Origin: Stenotrophomonas rhizophila
GTDB taxonomy: Bacteria > Pseudomonadota > Gammaproteobacteria > Xanthomonadales > Xanthomonadaceae
Reading direction: 5' to 3'
NCBI RefSeq assembly: GCF_003651185.1
Contig: NZ_RCDC01000004.1
Location: 537,868 to 601,867 of the forward strand
Length of the DNA stretch: 64,000 bases
Positions within the stretch are counted from its first letter, which is position 1, and the number at the start of each line of letters is the position of its first letter. Made by a program: the position numbers and the translations under genes. Under the pieces are notes generated by a model that saw only the letters and a list, made by a program, of their open reading frames with translations, searched no databases and was not told the DNA's origin. This document shows positions 17,193 through 26,800 of this stretch, in pieces.

Positions 17193-17227
17193 GGGCAAGT
17201 AAATCTACTTGCCCACCCGCAGGCGGG
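17193..17227 (-). terminator. Tandem hairpins after the NarL-type regulator gene
   Basis: A perfect 9-bp stem GGGCAAGTA-AATC-TACTTGCCC (17193-17214) is joined to a second small stem CCCGC-AG-GCGGG (17216-17227). On the minus strand it lies just after the NarL-type stop; a TTGTTTTT run follows about 10 bases later. Likely a terminator or attenuator that lowers read-through into the receiver-only gene. Confidence 0.6.
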
Positions 17228-17231
17228 CGGC

Positions 17232-17882
17232 CTAGTGGCGGATCAGACCATCCAACTCGGCCTTGCGCACCAGCTCCAGCGTGCCGTGTACGCCCAGTTC
17301 CTGCATGATCGCGTACTTGTGCGATTCGATCGTCCGCACCGATACCCCAAGCTCGTAAGCGATCTGCTTGGAGCGCAGGCCGCGCGCCACGTATTCCAGA
17401 ATGCGCAGCTGCTTGTCGGTCAGTACATACTGGCAGCGACCCGATGCCACGATCGCGTTGGCCGCCAGTGTCGGCGTCACATACGTCTGGCCGTCCATCA
17501 CCCCGTTGATCGCGCGGACCAGCTCGTCGCCGGCCGCACTTTTGAGAATATATCCCCGCGCGCCTGCCCGGATGGCCTCGGCCGCCATGCTGGATTCGTC
17601 GTGCATGGTGAGGAACACGAAGGGCGTCAGGCACCCCTCGCTGCGGGCCTGACGCATCACGTCGATGCCGCTGATACCGGGCATGCTGATGTCAGAGACG
17701 ACCACGTCCGGCGATTCGCGGCGTAGCGAGTCCAGCAGTTCCTCGCCGGAGGACACCAGCACGATCGATTCGAAACAATCCATCAGCAATCTTTCGATGC
17801 CCTGCGCCACCAGCATATGGTCGTCAGCGACGACCACCTTGCGGAAGGGCACAGACACCGACTGCGCGCACGAAACGCTCAT
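17232..17882 (-). CDS. NarL/FixJ-family response regulator
   Basis: 216-residue DNA-binding response regulator. Receiver domain (about 15-130) with acidic pair ADD (19-21), phosphoacceptor Asp64 in VVVSDISMPG and Lys114 in YILKSAAG; LuxR-type helix-turn-helix (about 150-210) with LTDKQLRILEYVARGLRSKQ and VRTIESHKYAIMQELG. The ATG at 17882 has GGAGG 7 bases upstream, which decides between it and an in-frame ATG nine codons earlier. The natural partner is a HisKA_3-type kinase such as the one at 19250-20941, separated only by an AraC gene. Confidence 0.93.
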   Translation of the reverse strand: MSVSCAQSVSVPFRKVVVADDHMLVAQGIERLLMDCFESIVLVSSGEELLDSLRRESPDVVVSDISMPGISGIDVMRQARSEGCLTPFVFLTMHDESSMAAEAIRAGARGYILKSAAGDELVRAINGVMDGQTYVTPTLAANAIVASGRCQYVLTDKQLRILEYVARGLRSKQIAYELGVSVRTIESHKYAIMQELGVHGTLELVRKAELDGLIRH

Positions 17883-18080
17883 TGCACTGCCTCCATTGGC
17901 TTCAATCATCCCCTGATTGACCTGCCGGTGCACGGGTGCCTGATAACCAGCGCGAAGGCGCCCGCTCATGGCATCGCGGTGCAGCGGCAGCCTGCCGAAC
18001 ATGCGAGTCACCGCGTGATGGGGTCGTGATGCGAGGCACACTGTTTCATCCGCCCAGGGACACGCTGTTCAGCCCTGCAT

Positions 18081-19052
18081 TCAGCGTCGCAGGGTGTCTC
18101 GCGGACATTCACCGAAGACATTTCGATACATCACGGAAAAGCGCCCGAGGTGCCCGAAGCCCAGTCGCAGCGCGATGTCGGTAACGCTGTCCTGGCAGTC
18201 TGCGTGCAGCAACGCGCTGCGGGCCTGATTCAACCGGGCCAGTTGATGCCAATGACAGGGGCCGTGTCCGTAGGCATCACGGAACAGGCGTTCCACCTGG
18301 CGTTCGCCCACCCCCAGCGCCAGCGAGAGCGCGCGGCTGTCGAAGGGGCGATCCAGCTGCGCTTTCAGGTAGTCCTCTGCCCGGCGTACCACGGCATCGC
18401 GCTGGCGTTCGATCCAGCTCGGGTCCGCGCCTCGCGATGGCCCGGTGTCAGTCACGCTGACCGCGTCCACGAACGCCCCGAGCAGCAGGGCCGATTGCGC
18501 TGCCACCTGTTCCGGCGTGACCAGTCCCTCCCCATGGGCGGCCGCCTCCAGCGCCTTGGAAACGCCGTAGCGCAGGTTCCACGCATCGGCAGGCGCGGCA
18601 GCGCGGCTGCACCACCCGCTGCGCGGCAACCGCAGTTCGCGCCCCACTCTGGCCACGGCTTCACGCTGCAGCACGTCACGCGGGATCAGCAGCACCGCCC
18701 ATTGCCAGCCACCAGGACGCGGCCGCACGTTGAGTTCGCTGTCCTCGGCGAACACCATCACCTGCCCGGCCGGGACCCAGCGTCCGTTGGCCCACATCGG
18801 CTGCTCGCAGGAGACGGCCATCGCCAGGGCGATCACGCCCTGCCCGAAGCTGCCACTGGCGAAGATCGGCAGCGAGTACGCGCCACTGTCCAGGCTGAAT
18901 TCGGGAAAGACCAACCGCTGTAGACACGCGCGGAAGTGCCCGGCAGCCAGCAGGCGCTGCTCGAAGCGGGTGTCGCGCACCACCCCCAGCAACGCATCGG
19001 CGTCGAAGCCATCGACCACGAAGCGGCTGTAAGGGGCCATCGGTTCGTCCAT
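18081..19052 (-). CDS. AraC-family transcriptional regulator
   Basis: 323-residue regulator. N-terminal ligand or oligomerisation part (about 10-190, the AraC-binding-like type) and a C-terminal double helix-turn-helix (about 225-323) with SRALSLALGVGERQVERLFRDAYG and DIALRLGFGHLGRFSVMYRNVFGECP. The ATG at 19052 has AGGAG 5 bases upstream. It lies between the response regulator and the histidine kinase and is divergent from the kinase. Its domain layout and C-terminal PRDTLRR tail resemble the AraC regulator at 28594-29583, so the two may be paralogues. Target unknown. Confidence 0.9.
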   Translation of the reverse strand: MDEPMAPYSRFVVDGFDADALLGVVRDTRFEQRLLAAGHFRACLQRLVFPEFSLDSGAYSLPIFASGSFGQGVIALAMAVSCEQPMWANGRWVPAGQVMVFAEDSELNVRPRPGGWQWAVLLIPRDVLQREAVARVGRELRLPRSGWCSRAAAPADAWNLRYGVSKALEAAAHGEGLVTPEQVAAQSALLLGAFVDAVSVTDTGPSRGADPSWIERQRDAVVRRAEDYLKAQLDRPFDSRALSLALGVGERQVERLFRDAYGHGPCHWHQLARLNQARSALLHADCQDSVTDIALRLGFGHLGRFSVMYRNVFGECPRDTLRR

Positions 19053-19249
19053 GCCAGCTCCTGGGGCAAGTCGGAAATCGGATAGCGCGGGGGAAGACAA
19101 CCTGCTTACATCGGCGCGATTGTGGGGCGGAAGCGACAGCGGAACAAGCAACGTCGCGATGTCTCCCCGCAAGCGTGAAACGCATCACATCGAGAGACGT
19201 CCGAAGGCGTATCGATCCGACGCTTCATCACGCACCGGCCGAGGTCCAC

Positions 19250-20941
19250 GTGCCCGTCATTGCAACGGTAACGCACATCGCTCCTGTCGACAGCTCCACC
19301 GACATTCCGCCGGACGACCTCGGCAACACCCCGCCCTCCACACGCACATCACCCGGGCTTCGCAGCGCGCTCACGCAGGTGTTGCCGCTGCTGCTGGGGT
19401 GCCTGCTCGGGCAGCTGCTGCCGACCCTGGCGCAGATCCCCGGTTTCCGGCTGCATGTGCTGTGGATTCCGGGCCCCCTGCTGCTTGGCTGGTTGCTGTT
19501 CACCCCCAGGGCGCAATGGCGGACCTGCGTGCTCGCCGCCTGTGCGGGTACGGCGCTGGCCTTCGTGCTGGTGCCTTTCGTGGCGCTGCCGCGGCTGCTG
19601 GCCAGCGCAGGCGAATTCGCGCTGGTCATCGCAGCGGCCTGGCTGCTGCTGCGCTGGCGCGGAGAGCGCGCACCGCTGGAGGGCTACCGCGAGATCGGCC
19701 TGTTCGTGCTTCTGGGGTGCCTTATCGTGCCCGGCTGTGTGGCCTGGTGGCAGGCGCTGTTGTTCGCCGGCGGCCCACCGGGGCTGGCGCCGGGCGCGAT
19801 GTTCACGTTGATGCTGTGCAGCAGCGTCAGCTATCTGCTGATCGTCTCGGCGGTGGTCAACCTCGCGCGTGTGCTGCAGACACCGGAGCGGCGCAATGGA
19901 TGGCGCTGGCGAACGCTGGCCGTCGCGCTGTGCCTGCTGGGAGTGCTGGGCCTGGCCTGGGGCGTGGACTGGCGTGATGGGGTGATCACTCCCCTGCTGG
20001 TGCTGGTACCGATTCCGCTGCTGGTGTGGGCGTTGATCGTCTTCGGTGTGACCGGTGCGTCGATCGCCATGGTGATCGTTGCCCTGCTTGGCATGCAGCT
20101 CAGCATGGAAGGCATGGGGCCGTTCGCGTTCTGGACGCCGGACCGCAACCTGATCACCGCACAGGCGTGGACCTTGGGCACCGGGTGTGCGCTGTTGTTC
20201 CTGGGCGCGCTGTCGGAGCAGAAGCTCTCCAATCACCTCAAGCTCCAGCAGGCCTATCGGCGCCTGGGCGAGGTCACCGGGCGGATGCTGGTGGTGCAGG
20301 AGGAAGAACGCACGCGCATCGCCCGCGATCTGCATGACGACGTCAACCAGTCGCTCGCGGCCATTTCCATCTGCCTGAGCGCATTGCGCAATCAGATTCC
20401 CGATGCCGAGCGCCGCAGCGTGGTGGAACTTCAGGAGCAGCTGCTGACGGTATCCAACGACATCCGCTCGATCTCCCACGAGCTGCACCCCAGTATCCTG
20501 CGCTTCACCGGGCTGGCCAGTGCGCTGGATGCGTTCTGCATCAAACGCAATGCGCGCGGCGCGTTGCGGGTGCGTTGCCGGATCGAGACGCCGCCACGGC
20601 TCAGCGACGAGCAGGAGCTGAGCCTGTTCCGGATCGTGCAGGAGGCCGTCAACAACGTGGACAAGCATGCGCGCGCCAGTACGGCCCACGTGCTGGTGGC
20701 GGTGCGTGGCGAGCAGCTGCTGTTGCGGGTCGACGATGACGGCGTCGGCATGCCTGCGCCCAGCGGGACACCGCCCGCGCCGGGCTTGGGCATGATCAGC
20801 ATGGAAGAACGCGCGCGGCTGCTGGGCGGCACGCTTGAGGTGAGTGCCAGCCCGTTGGGAGGCACCCGTGTCGAAGTGCGTTTCCCGCTTGGGGACGCCG
20901 CAGTCGATCTGCCCCCCCTGCGGGCGGCACTGCATCAGTAA
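19250..20941 (+). CDS. Membrane histidine kinase, MASE1-like sensor with HisKA_3
   Basis: About 563-residue sensor kinase. The N-terminal half holds about eight membrane helices in a MASE1-like array (starting LHVLWIPGPLLLGWLLF). The kinase core follows a linker: phosphoacceptor His362 in RIARDLHDDVNQSLAAI (HisKA_3), then N-box EAVNNVDKHARA, G1 DDDGVGM and G2 GLGMISMEERARLLGG. The GTG at 19250 is chosen because GAGG lies 5 bases upstream; the frame is open to a GTG at 19175 without a ribosome site, so the start is uncertain. The likely partner is the NarL-type regulator at 17232-17882. Confidence 0.88.
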   Translation: MPVIATVTHIAPVDSSTDIPPDDLGNTPPSTRTSPGLRSALTQVLPLLLGCLLGQLLPTLAQIPGFRLHVLWIPGPLLLGWLLFTPRAQWRTCVLAACAGTALAFVLVPFVALPRLLASAGEFALVIAAAWLLLRWRGERAPLEGYREIGLFVLLGCLIVPGCVAWWQALLFAGGPPGLAPGAMFTLMLCSSVSYLLIVSAVVNLARVLQTPERRNGWRWRTLAVALCLLGVLGLAWGVDWRDGVITPLLVLVPIPLLVWALIVFGVTGASIAMVIVALLGMQLSMEGMGPFAFWTPDRNLITAQAWTLGTGCALLFLGALSEQKLSNHLKLQQAYRRLGEVTGRMLVVQEEERTRIARDLHDDVNQSLAAISICLSALRNQIPDAERRSVVELQEQLLTVSNDIRSISHELHPSILRFTGLASALDAFCIKRNARGALRVRCRIETPPRLSDEQELSLFRIVQEAVNNVDKHARASTAHVLVAVRGEQLLLRVDDDGVGMPAPSGTPPAPGLGMISMEERARLLGGTLEVSASPLGGTRVEVRFPLGDAAVDLPPLRAALHQ

Positions 20942-21029
20942 ACATACTGGCGGCGGACACGTAGAAAGGCGGTTGTGCAGGGTGGGGCGTCCGCACACAG
21001 TAAACCGACACTTGCCCGTGGAGCGCCCC

Positions 21030-21914
21030 ATGCACTGGAATGCCCTGCCCTCCCGCTGTCGCCATGGCGCGGCCCTGCTCGCGCTGACCTGCGCGTTGAC
21101 GGCCTGCAGTACCACGCCGCCGGCATCCACGATGGCATCCACGGCGCCGCCGAGCGCTGTCGCCACGCCGGCGCCAGTACCGGAGCTGCGGCCCGGGATT
21201 CCCGCCGGCTACCTCGGGCGCGCACTGCCGGACAGCCTGGCCCTGCTGCCAGCGCCCCCGGCCAAGGGCTCGGCGGCATTCGCCAACGATCAAGCCATCC
21301 ATCGGGCCGCGCAGCAGCTGCGAGGGACGCCCAGGTACACGCTGGCGACCACGGATTCGGACCTGCACTTCCCGCAGGTGGCCAACACGTTCTCCTGCGC
21401 GCTCGGGGTGCCGATCAGCCAACAGACATCGCCGGCGCTGTACCTGCTGCTGCAGCGCACGCTGGTCGATGCCGGGCTGGCCACCTATGCCGCCAAGGAC
21501 CATTACAAGCGCACGCGCCCCTTCGTGTTCTACAAGGAAGGCACCTGTGCGCCGGCCGACGAGGCCTCCCTGCGGACCGACGGCTCCTATCCGTCCGGGC
21601 ATACCGCCATCAGCTGGAGCTGGGCCCTGCTGCTGACCGAGCTGAGCCCGGAGCGCGCCGACGCCCTGCTCGCACGTGGCCGCGCGTTCGGTGAAAACCG
21701 CCTGATCTGCAACGCGCACTGGCAGAGCGACGTGCTCGAAGGGCGTGCGGTCGCTGCCGGCGCGGTGGCGGCCCTGCATGCCAACGCGGATTTCAACCGC
21801 GACATGGCGCTGGCGCGGGCGGAGATCCAGTCGCTGCGCAGCAACAGTGTGCAGCCCAGCAACTGCGAGGCGGAGAAAGCAGCGCTGGCCATCCCGATTC
21901 CCGGGGTCCTCTAG
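21030..21914 (+). CDS. Class A nonspecific acid phosphatase (PAP2 family)
   Basis: 294-residue exported phosphatase of the PAP2/vanadium-haloperoxidase fold, cleaving phosphomonoesters in the periplasm. The three family motifs are intact: KDHYKRTRP (Lys156, Arg163, Pro164), PSGHT (188-192, catalytic-site His191) and ENRLICNAHWQSD (Arg224, nucleophile His230, Asp234). The signal region ends in a lipobox-like LTAC at about residue 25, so it may be a lipoprotein. GGAG lies 6 bases before the ATG; the upstream part of the same open frame is not coding. A GC palindrome follows the stop. Confidence 0.92.
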   Translation: MHWNALPSRCRHGAALLALTCALTACSTTPPASTMASTAPPSAVATPAPVPELRPGIPAGYLGRALPDSLALLPAPPAKGSAAFANDQAIHRAAQQLRGTPRYTLATTDSDLHFPQVANTFSCALGVPISQQTSPALYLLLQRTLVDAGLATYAAKDHYKRTRPFVFYKEGTCAPADEASLRTDGSYPSGHTAISWSWALLLTELSPERADALLARGRAFGENRLICNAHWQSDVLEGRAVAAGAVAALHANADFNRDMALARAEIQSLRSNSVQPSNCEAEKAALAIPIPGVL

Positions 21915-21928
21915 CGCACGGCCGTGCG
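21915..21928 (+). terminator. GC palindrome after acid phosphatase gene
   Basis: A perfect 14-base palindrome CGCACGG-CCGTGCG directly follows the stop codon. It has no T-tract, so it is only a possible 3' end structure. Confidence 0.35.
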
Positions 21929-22138
21929 TGACCCGGCGGCCCATGCCATCCTGCGCCGACATCACCAGCGAACAGGGCCGCTGAACCCCGCACCCGGGCG
22001 CCGCCATCGCACCGTGCTGACGCCATCCTCACCTGCGCCTGACAGTTGAAAAATAGTGCGCTTGAAGTGCATCCGCCCCGCCACTCCCGCCGTAGCTGAA
22101 GGTGCGTCACACCGGCGCATCCATTCGGGAGTTTGGTC

Positions 22139-22723
22139 ATGAAGATCCAGTTCGCAGGCCTTGTACTGATCGGCTGTCTCGCCGCCACCGCGTCCCCGCT
22201 CGTCTTCGCGCAGGCCCCTGCCCCCATGATGGGCGCGCAGCACAGCAATCCGATGGTGGGGGGCGCGGCGATGTATGCCAACAAGGACATCATCGACAAC
22301 GCCGTCAATTCCAAGGATCACACCACGCTGGTCGCGGCGGTCAAAGCGGCCGGCCTGGTCGATACGCTGAAGGGCCCCGGTCCGTTTACCGTGTTCGCGC
22401 CGACCAATGCGGCCTTCTCCGCGCTGCCCAAGGGCACCGTGGAGGGACTGCTGAAGCCGGAAAAGAAGGCGGACCTGACCAAGATCCTGACCTACCACGT
22501 GGTCCCCGGCGCGGTCACCAGCACCGATCTGATGGCCAAGATCAAGCAGGGCGGTGGCAAGGCGAGCCTGACGACGGTCGAAGGTGAAGCGCTGACCGCC
22601 CGCGTCGCCGGCAAGGGCATCACCCTGACCGACAGCAAAGGCCAGGTCGCGCATGTGACCATTGCCGATGTGAAGCAGAGCAACGGCGTGATCCACGTGA
22701 TCGATAAAGTCCTGATGCCGTAA
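22139..22723 (+). CDS. Secreted fasciclin (FAS1) domain protein
   Basis: 194-residue exported protein with a single FAS1 domain, an adhesion or interaction fold. Signal peptide 1-25 (ending LVFAQA), then the domain (about 60-194) with DNAVNSKDHTTLVAAVKAAG, GPFTVFAPTNAAFSALP, ILTYHVVPG and the end block NGVIHVIDKVLMP. The ATG at 22139 has GGGAG 7 bases upstream and is preferred over a TTG two codons earlier. It is a single-gene unit with 224 bases upstream and a strong hairpin downstream. Confidence 0.93.
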   Translation: MKIQFAGLVLIGCLAATASPLVFAQAPAPMMGAQHSNPMVGGAAMYANKDIIDNAVNSKDHTTLVAAVKAAGLVDTLKGPGPFTVFAPTNAAFSALPKGTVEGLLKPEKKADLTKILTYHVVPGAVTSTDLMAKIKQGGGKASLTTVEGEALTARVAGKGITLTDSKGQVAHVTIADVKQSNGVIHVIDKVLMP

Positions 22724-22731
22724 CCGGCAAT

Positions 22732-22758
22732 GGCGGCCGCAGATCGCCTGTGGCCGCC
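22732..22758. terminator. Hairpin between convergent fasciclin and BamE-OmpA genes
   Basis: GGCGGCC at 22732-22738 pairs with GGCCGCC at 22752-22758, and the four inner positions also pair (one G-U), giving an 11-bp stem with a 5-base loop. It starts 8 bases after the fasciclin stop. No T-tract; probable 3' end structure. Confidence 0.5.
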
Positions 22759-22923
22759 CCGGGTGGGAGGAAGAGATGACCTGGCGCGCCGTCTTCAGAA
22801 CGATGACGGGGGAGACATCACGCTGTGCGGACGACGCGCCAGGTCAAGACGGTCCCTCGCCGGCGCACGGGTGCGCCGACGGGGTATGCGCAGACAGAGG
22901 TGAGCAGGCGGGACCGTGCGGCT

Positions 22924-23775
22924 TCAGCGCGGCAGTGCCCTGCCCGACAGTTCGACGCGCCGGTTCGGCGCCAGACACACGATCAGGGCCTTGCGCTGCG
23001 CCTGCTCGCACTGCACCAGCGGATCGGCCTTGCCGCGCCCTTCGGCAACGATGGCCGCCGCCGGCACCCCGCCGGCCACCAGCGCATCGCGCACGGCTTC
23101 GGCGCGCCGTTGCGACAGCACCAGGTTGTAACGGTCACTGCCGATCCGGTCCGTATAGCCGATCACCCGGATCGTCTGCACCCGGCTGGCATCGCGTACC
23201 TGCTGCAGGAGGGCATCCACGTTCCGGCGCCCCTCGGGGGTGAGCACGGCGCTGTCGAAGGCAAACATCGCGTCGGCCGCCAGCCGCAGCGGCTCGCTCG
23301 GCATCGGCGCGGGTGCCGGGGGCGCCGGGGGGCGCGGCGGATCAAGCACGGCCGCACAGGCCTGGGGTTTCCAGTGCGCCGCCTGGGCGATGCCTTTGCC
23401 GTCGAAGTCGACCTTGAACTGGCAGGTGAAATAGTCCCCACCCGGGCTGCTGCGGAAGTTGAACAGGTAGTTCCATTCGCGCACGCCCCACATGCCCTCG
23501 CCGAAATGCGGAGTGCCCAGCAGCGAATACAGCTGGCGTTTGCTCATGCCACGGGCGAACAGGCGCAGGTTGTCGACATCCACGAACAGGCCCTCCTTCA
23601 GCGTCGCTTTGCGGGGATCCGGGAAGCTCGCCGCGTCGGTGTCGGCGCTCGCAGTGGACGGTGTGGTGCGTTGCTCGCCGTGGCTGGCGCAGGCGCCCAG
23701 CAGCAGGGCCGCCAGGCTCAGGCCCAGTGACCGCAACAGCGGCACCTGGGTGGTGGATGTGGGCTGCATGGACAT
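22924..23775 (-). CDS. tpgA: BamE/SmpA-OmpA fusion lipoprotein, TpgA-like partner of the trimeric adhesin
   Basis: 283-residue lipoprotein. Lipobox LLLGAC with Cys29 (ATG at 23775, GGGGG site upstream); a BamE/SmpA-OmlA-like unit at about 75-125 (GMSKRQLYSLLGTPHF, WGVREWNYLFNF); Pro-rich linker; OmpA-C peptidoglycan-binding domain at about 160-283 (FAFDSAVLTPEGRRNVD, GYTDRIGSDRYNLVLSQRRA, NRRVEL). This exact domain pair defines TpgA of Acinetobacter Tol5, which anchors the AtaA trimeric autotransporter to peptidoglycan. It lies 71 bases downstream of the adhesin gene on the same strand, the same order. The symbol is by architecture and context, not by alignment. Confidence 0.85.
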   Translation of the reverse strand: MSMQPTSTTQVPLLRSLGLSLAALLLGACASHGEQRTTPSTASADTDAASFPDPRKATLKEGLFVDVDNLRLFARGMSKRQLYSLLGTPHFGEGMWGVREWNYLFNFRSSPGGDYFTCQFKVDFDGKGIAQAAHWKPQACAAVLDPPRPPAPPAPAPMPSEPLRLAADAMFAFDSAVLTPEGRRNVDALLQQVRDASRVQTIRVIGYTDRIGSDRYNLVLSQRRAEAVRDALVAGGVPAAAIVAEGRGKADPLVQCEQAQRKALIVCLAPNRRVELSGRALPR

Positions 23776-23846
23776 GGTGTTCCCCCTGTATGCGTTGAAT
23801 ACGGACCGCAGGTCCGGTGCCGGCAGCGCGCCGGCACCGGAGGCGG

Positions 23847-26800
23847 TCACCACTGGATGCCGGCACCTACCGCGACACCACCATCGCCGCGGCTGTTGGT
23901 CGACCCGCTGAACTTGTAGATCCAGCGCCCGCCTTCGGAGACCCCGGAGATGCCCACCGCCACGCCGGATTCGCCGTTGAAGCTGCCGGCGGCGAGCGAG
24001 GCCATGCTGCGGCCGGCCTCGTAGGGTTGCGGCAGGGCGGCCACCGCCATCGCCGAGGCCACACCGGCCGACGCACGGTTGTCGGTCTTCTGCAGGTTGC
24101 GGTCGAACGAGTCCATGCGCTCGTCGGTGTAGGCCTTGGACCAGTCCAGGGTCTGGGCCATGCCACTGCGCAGCTGGTCCACGTTGACGGCATCGGTCCC
24201 GGCGGTACCCGGGGCGACGTTGCGCACCGTCGTCGGCCCCGTGGCGGTACTGCCCAGGGTCACGCTGTTGAGGTTGGTGGTGCCATTGATGTTGCTGTCA
24301 TAGCGGATCGTGCCCTGCTGCGAGGCCTGCAGCTGGCGCACGTTGACTGCATCGGTGGCTTCACTGCCATCGGCGACATTGGCGATCTGCCGTTCCGCGC
24401 CGCTGCTGCCCACCGAGACCGTGTTGGCCCGGTTGGCCACCGAACCGGCACCCAGGGCGACGCTGTTGCTGCCCTGCGCATTGGCCCCGTTGCCCAGCGC
24501 CGTAGCGTTGTTGCCCGCAGCGGCGGCGCCGGCGCCACCGGCCACGGCGTTGTCGCCAGTGGCGGCCGGCGCGGCCAGGTTCTGCGTGTTGTTGACCTGG
24601 AACATGCCGGACGTACCGTTGTTGATGTTGCTGATCTGCGTGTCCGTGTAGGTCTTGGACTCGCTGATCGCGTAGTTCACGCCGCTCTGCAGCTGCCCGA
24701 CATTGACCGCGTCGTAGCGTTCGGAACCGTCCGCCACGTGGGTGACCTTGCGCTCGGCACCGGTGCTGCCGACGGCCACCTCGCCCACCGAGTTGCTGGC
24801 ACCGGCCTGGCCGTAGGCACCGGTGTACCCGGCCTGTGCGCCCACACTGGCCACCGAGCCGGCGCCGAGGGCGACGCTGTTGTCCGCGCTGGCGCTGGCG
24901 CCATCGCCGATCGCCGCGCTGCCGCTGCCCGCCGCACTCGCCAGCGGCCCGATCGCGATGCTGTCGGCACCGCCCGCGGTGGCCGCGCCCTTGGTCGAGT
25001 TGACCTGCACGTACTGGCTGTTGCCGCCCGGCTGGATCTGGTCGATGCGGGTATTGAGGTTGGTCAGCGAGGTATCCACCGCCGAGAAGGCCACGGTGAC
25101 GTCGCTGTAGTCGTTGGCGATGACGCTGCCATCGGTGGCGATCGAGGAGATGCGGAAGGTCGGCGCGGTCCAGATGCCGGTGTTGCCATCGAAGTTGGTG
25201 GTGCCGCCGAAATACCCGACCAGGGCAGCGTTGGTCTGGAACAGCTGGTTGCCGTTGACCGCATCCAGGCTGTCGGCCAGCACGCGTCCGTCGGCCAGGT
25301 TGGTCAGTGCCACCGCCGCGCCGCTGGCATCGCCGGCCAAGGTGATGGTGTTGGTCGCGTTGCCACTGGCATCGGCGTCGTACTTCACTGCCAGCCGGTC
25401 CACGGTGTCGGTCTGGTCGGCGACGTTGGCCAGCGAGGTGCTGACCGCATCGAAGGCGCTGCCGACGTTGTCATAGTTGCCCGTGGTGACCTGGCCATCA
25501 CTGGCCACGTTGTTGATCGTGTAGCTCGGCGCGGTGACCATGCCGTTGGCATCCAGCGCAGCGCCGCCACCGAGGTGGGTGGCCACGGCCTGGTTGGCCG
25601 CGAACAGCTGCGCGCCGTTGATCGCCTCGCTGCTGCTGGCGGTGACACTGCCGGCGGCCAGGTTGCTGAGCGTGGTCGCAGCCCCACCGTTGCCCAGCGT
25701 GGCACTGGCGTAGTTCACGCTGGCATCGGGATTGAGGTCGTAGCGCAGTGCGCCCTGTTCGGACGCCTCCAGCTGGCCCAGGTTGACTGCATCGGTGGCC
25801 TCGGTGCCCGCGGCCACGTTGACCACCTGGCGTTCTGCACCGACCGCACCGACGGACACCGTGTCCTGGCGGTCGGCCAGTGCGCCGGCGCCCACCGCGA
25901 TGCTGTTGGCGGCCGTGGCCGAGGCACCCGTGCCGACCGCGATGCTGTCCAGGCCCGCGGCGGCGGCTTCCGCCCCGGTCGAGTTGATCTTCAGATAGCG
26001 GCTGCCAACACCGTTGCGGATATCGGTGATCTGCGTGTTGAGGTTGACCAGCGAGCCATCCACCGCGGAGAAGGCGTCGCTGGCGTTGTCGTACACCCCC
26101 TGCGCGACTGCCCCGCCGGTGGAGATCGTGGAGATCTGGAAGCTCGGTGCGGTCCACGCGCCGGTGACCGGATCGTAGCCAGTGACGCCGCCGAAGTAGT
26201 CGACAATCGCACTGTTGGTGTCGAACAGCTGGGCGCCGTTGATGGCCTCGGTGCTGGTTGCGTTGACCGCGCCGTTGGCGAGGTTGGCGATCGTGGTGGT
26301 GCCGGTGCCGCCGCCGAGGGTGACCCGGCGGAAGTCGGCGCCGCCTGCGCCATCGTCGTCATAGGTCACCGCGAGCGTGCCGACCGCATCGATCTGCGAG
26401 ATCGCGCCCTGCAGCTGGGCCACGTTGACCGCGTCGGTGGCGGCGCTGCCGGCAGCCACGTTGCTGATCTGGCGCTCACCGCCGGCGAAGCCGACCGAGA
26501 CTTCACCGGCCGACACCTGCTGCCCGTTCAGCCCGTAAGCACTGTAGCTGGCCTGCGCACCGCGGTTGGCGGCCGAACGGTACCCCAGCGCCACGCTGTT
26601 GGCCTGGTTGGAGGTGGCTTCCGCACCGAGGATGGTCTGGCCGTTGGCGGTGCCCGTCGCACTATCGCCGACGACCACCGAATGGCCCATGCGCGCGGCG
26701 TAATCCGCGGTCGGCACACCGGTCGGGTCGGTCGGATCATTGAGTCCGACACCGGGGAACGCGACGTTGGCATCCTGCCGCGGCAGCTCATGCCGTGCGT

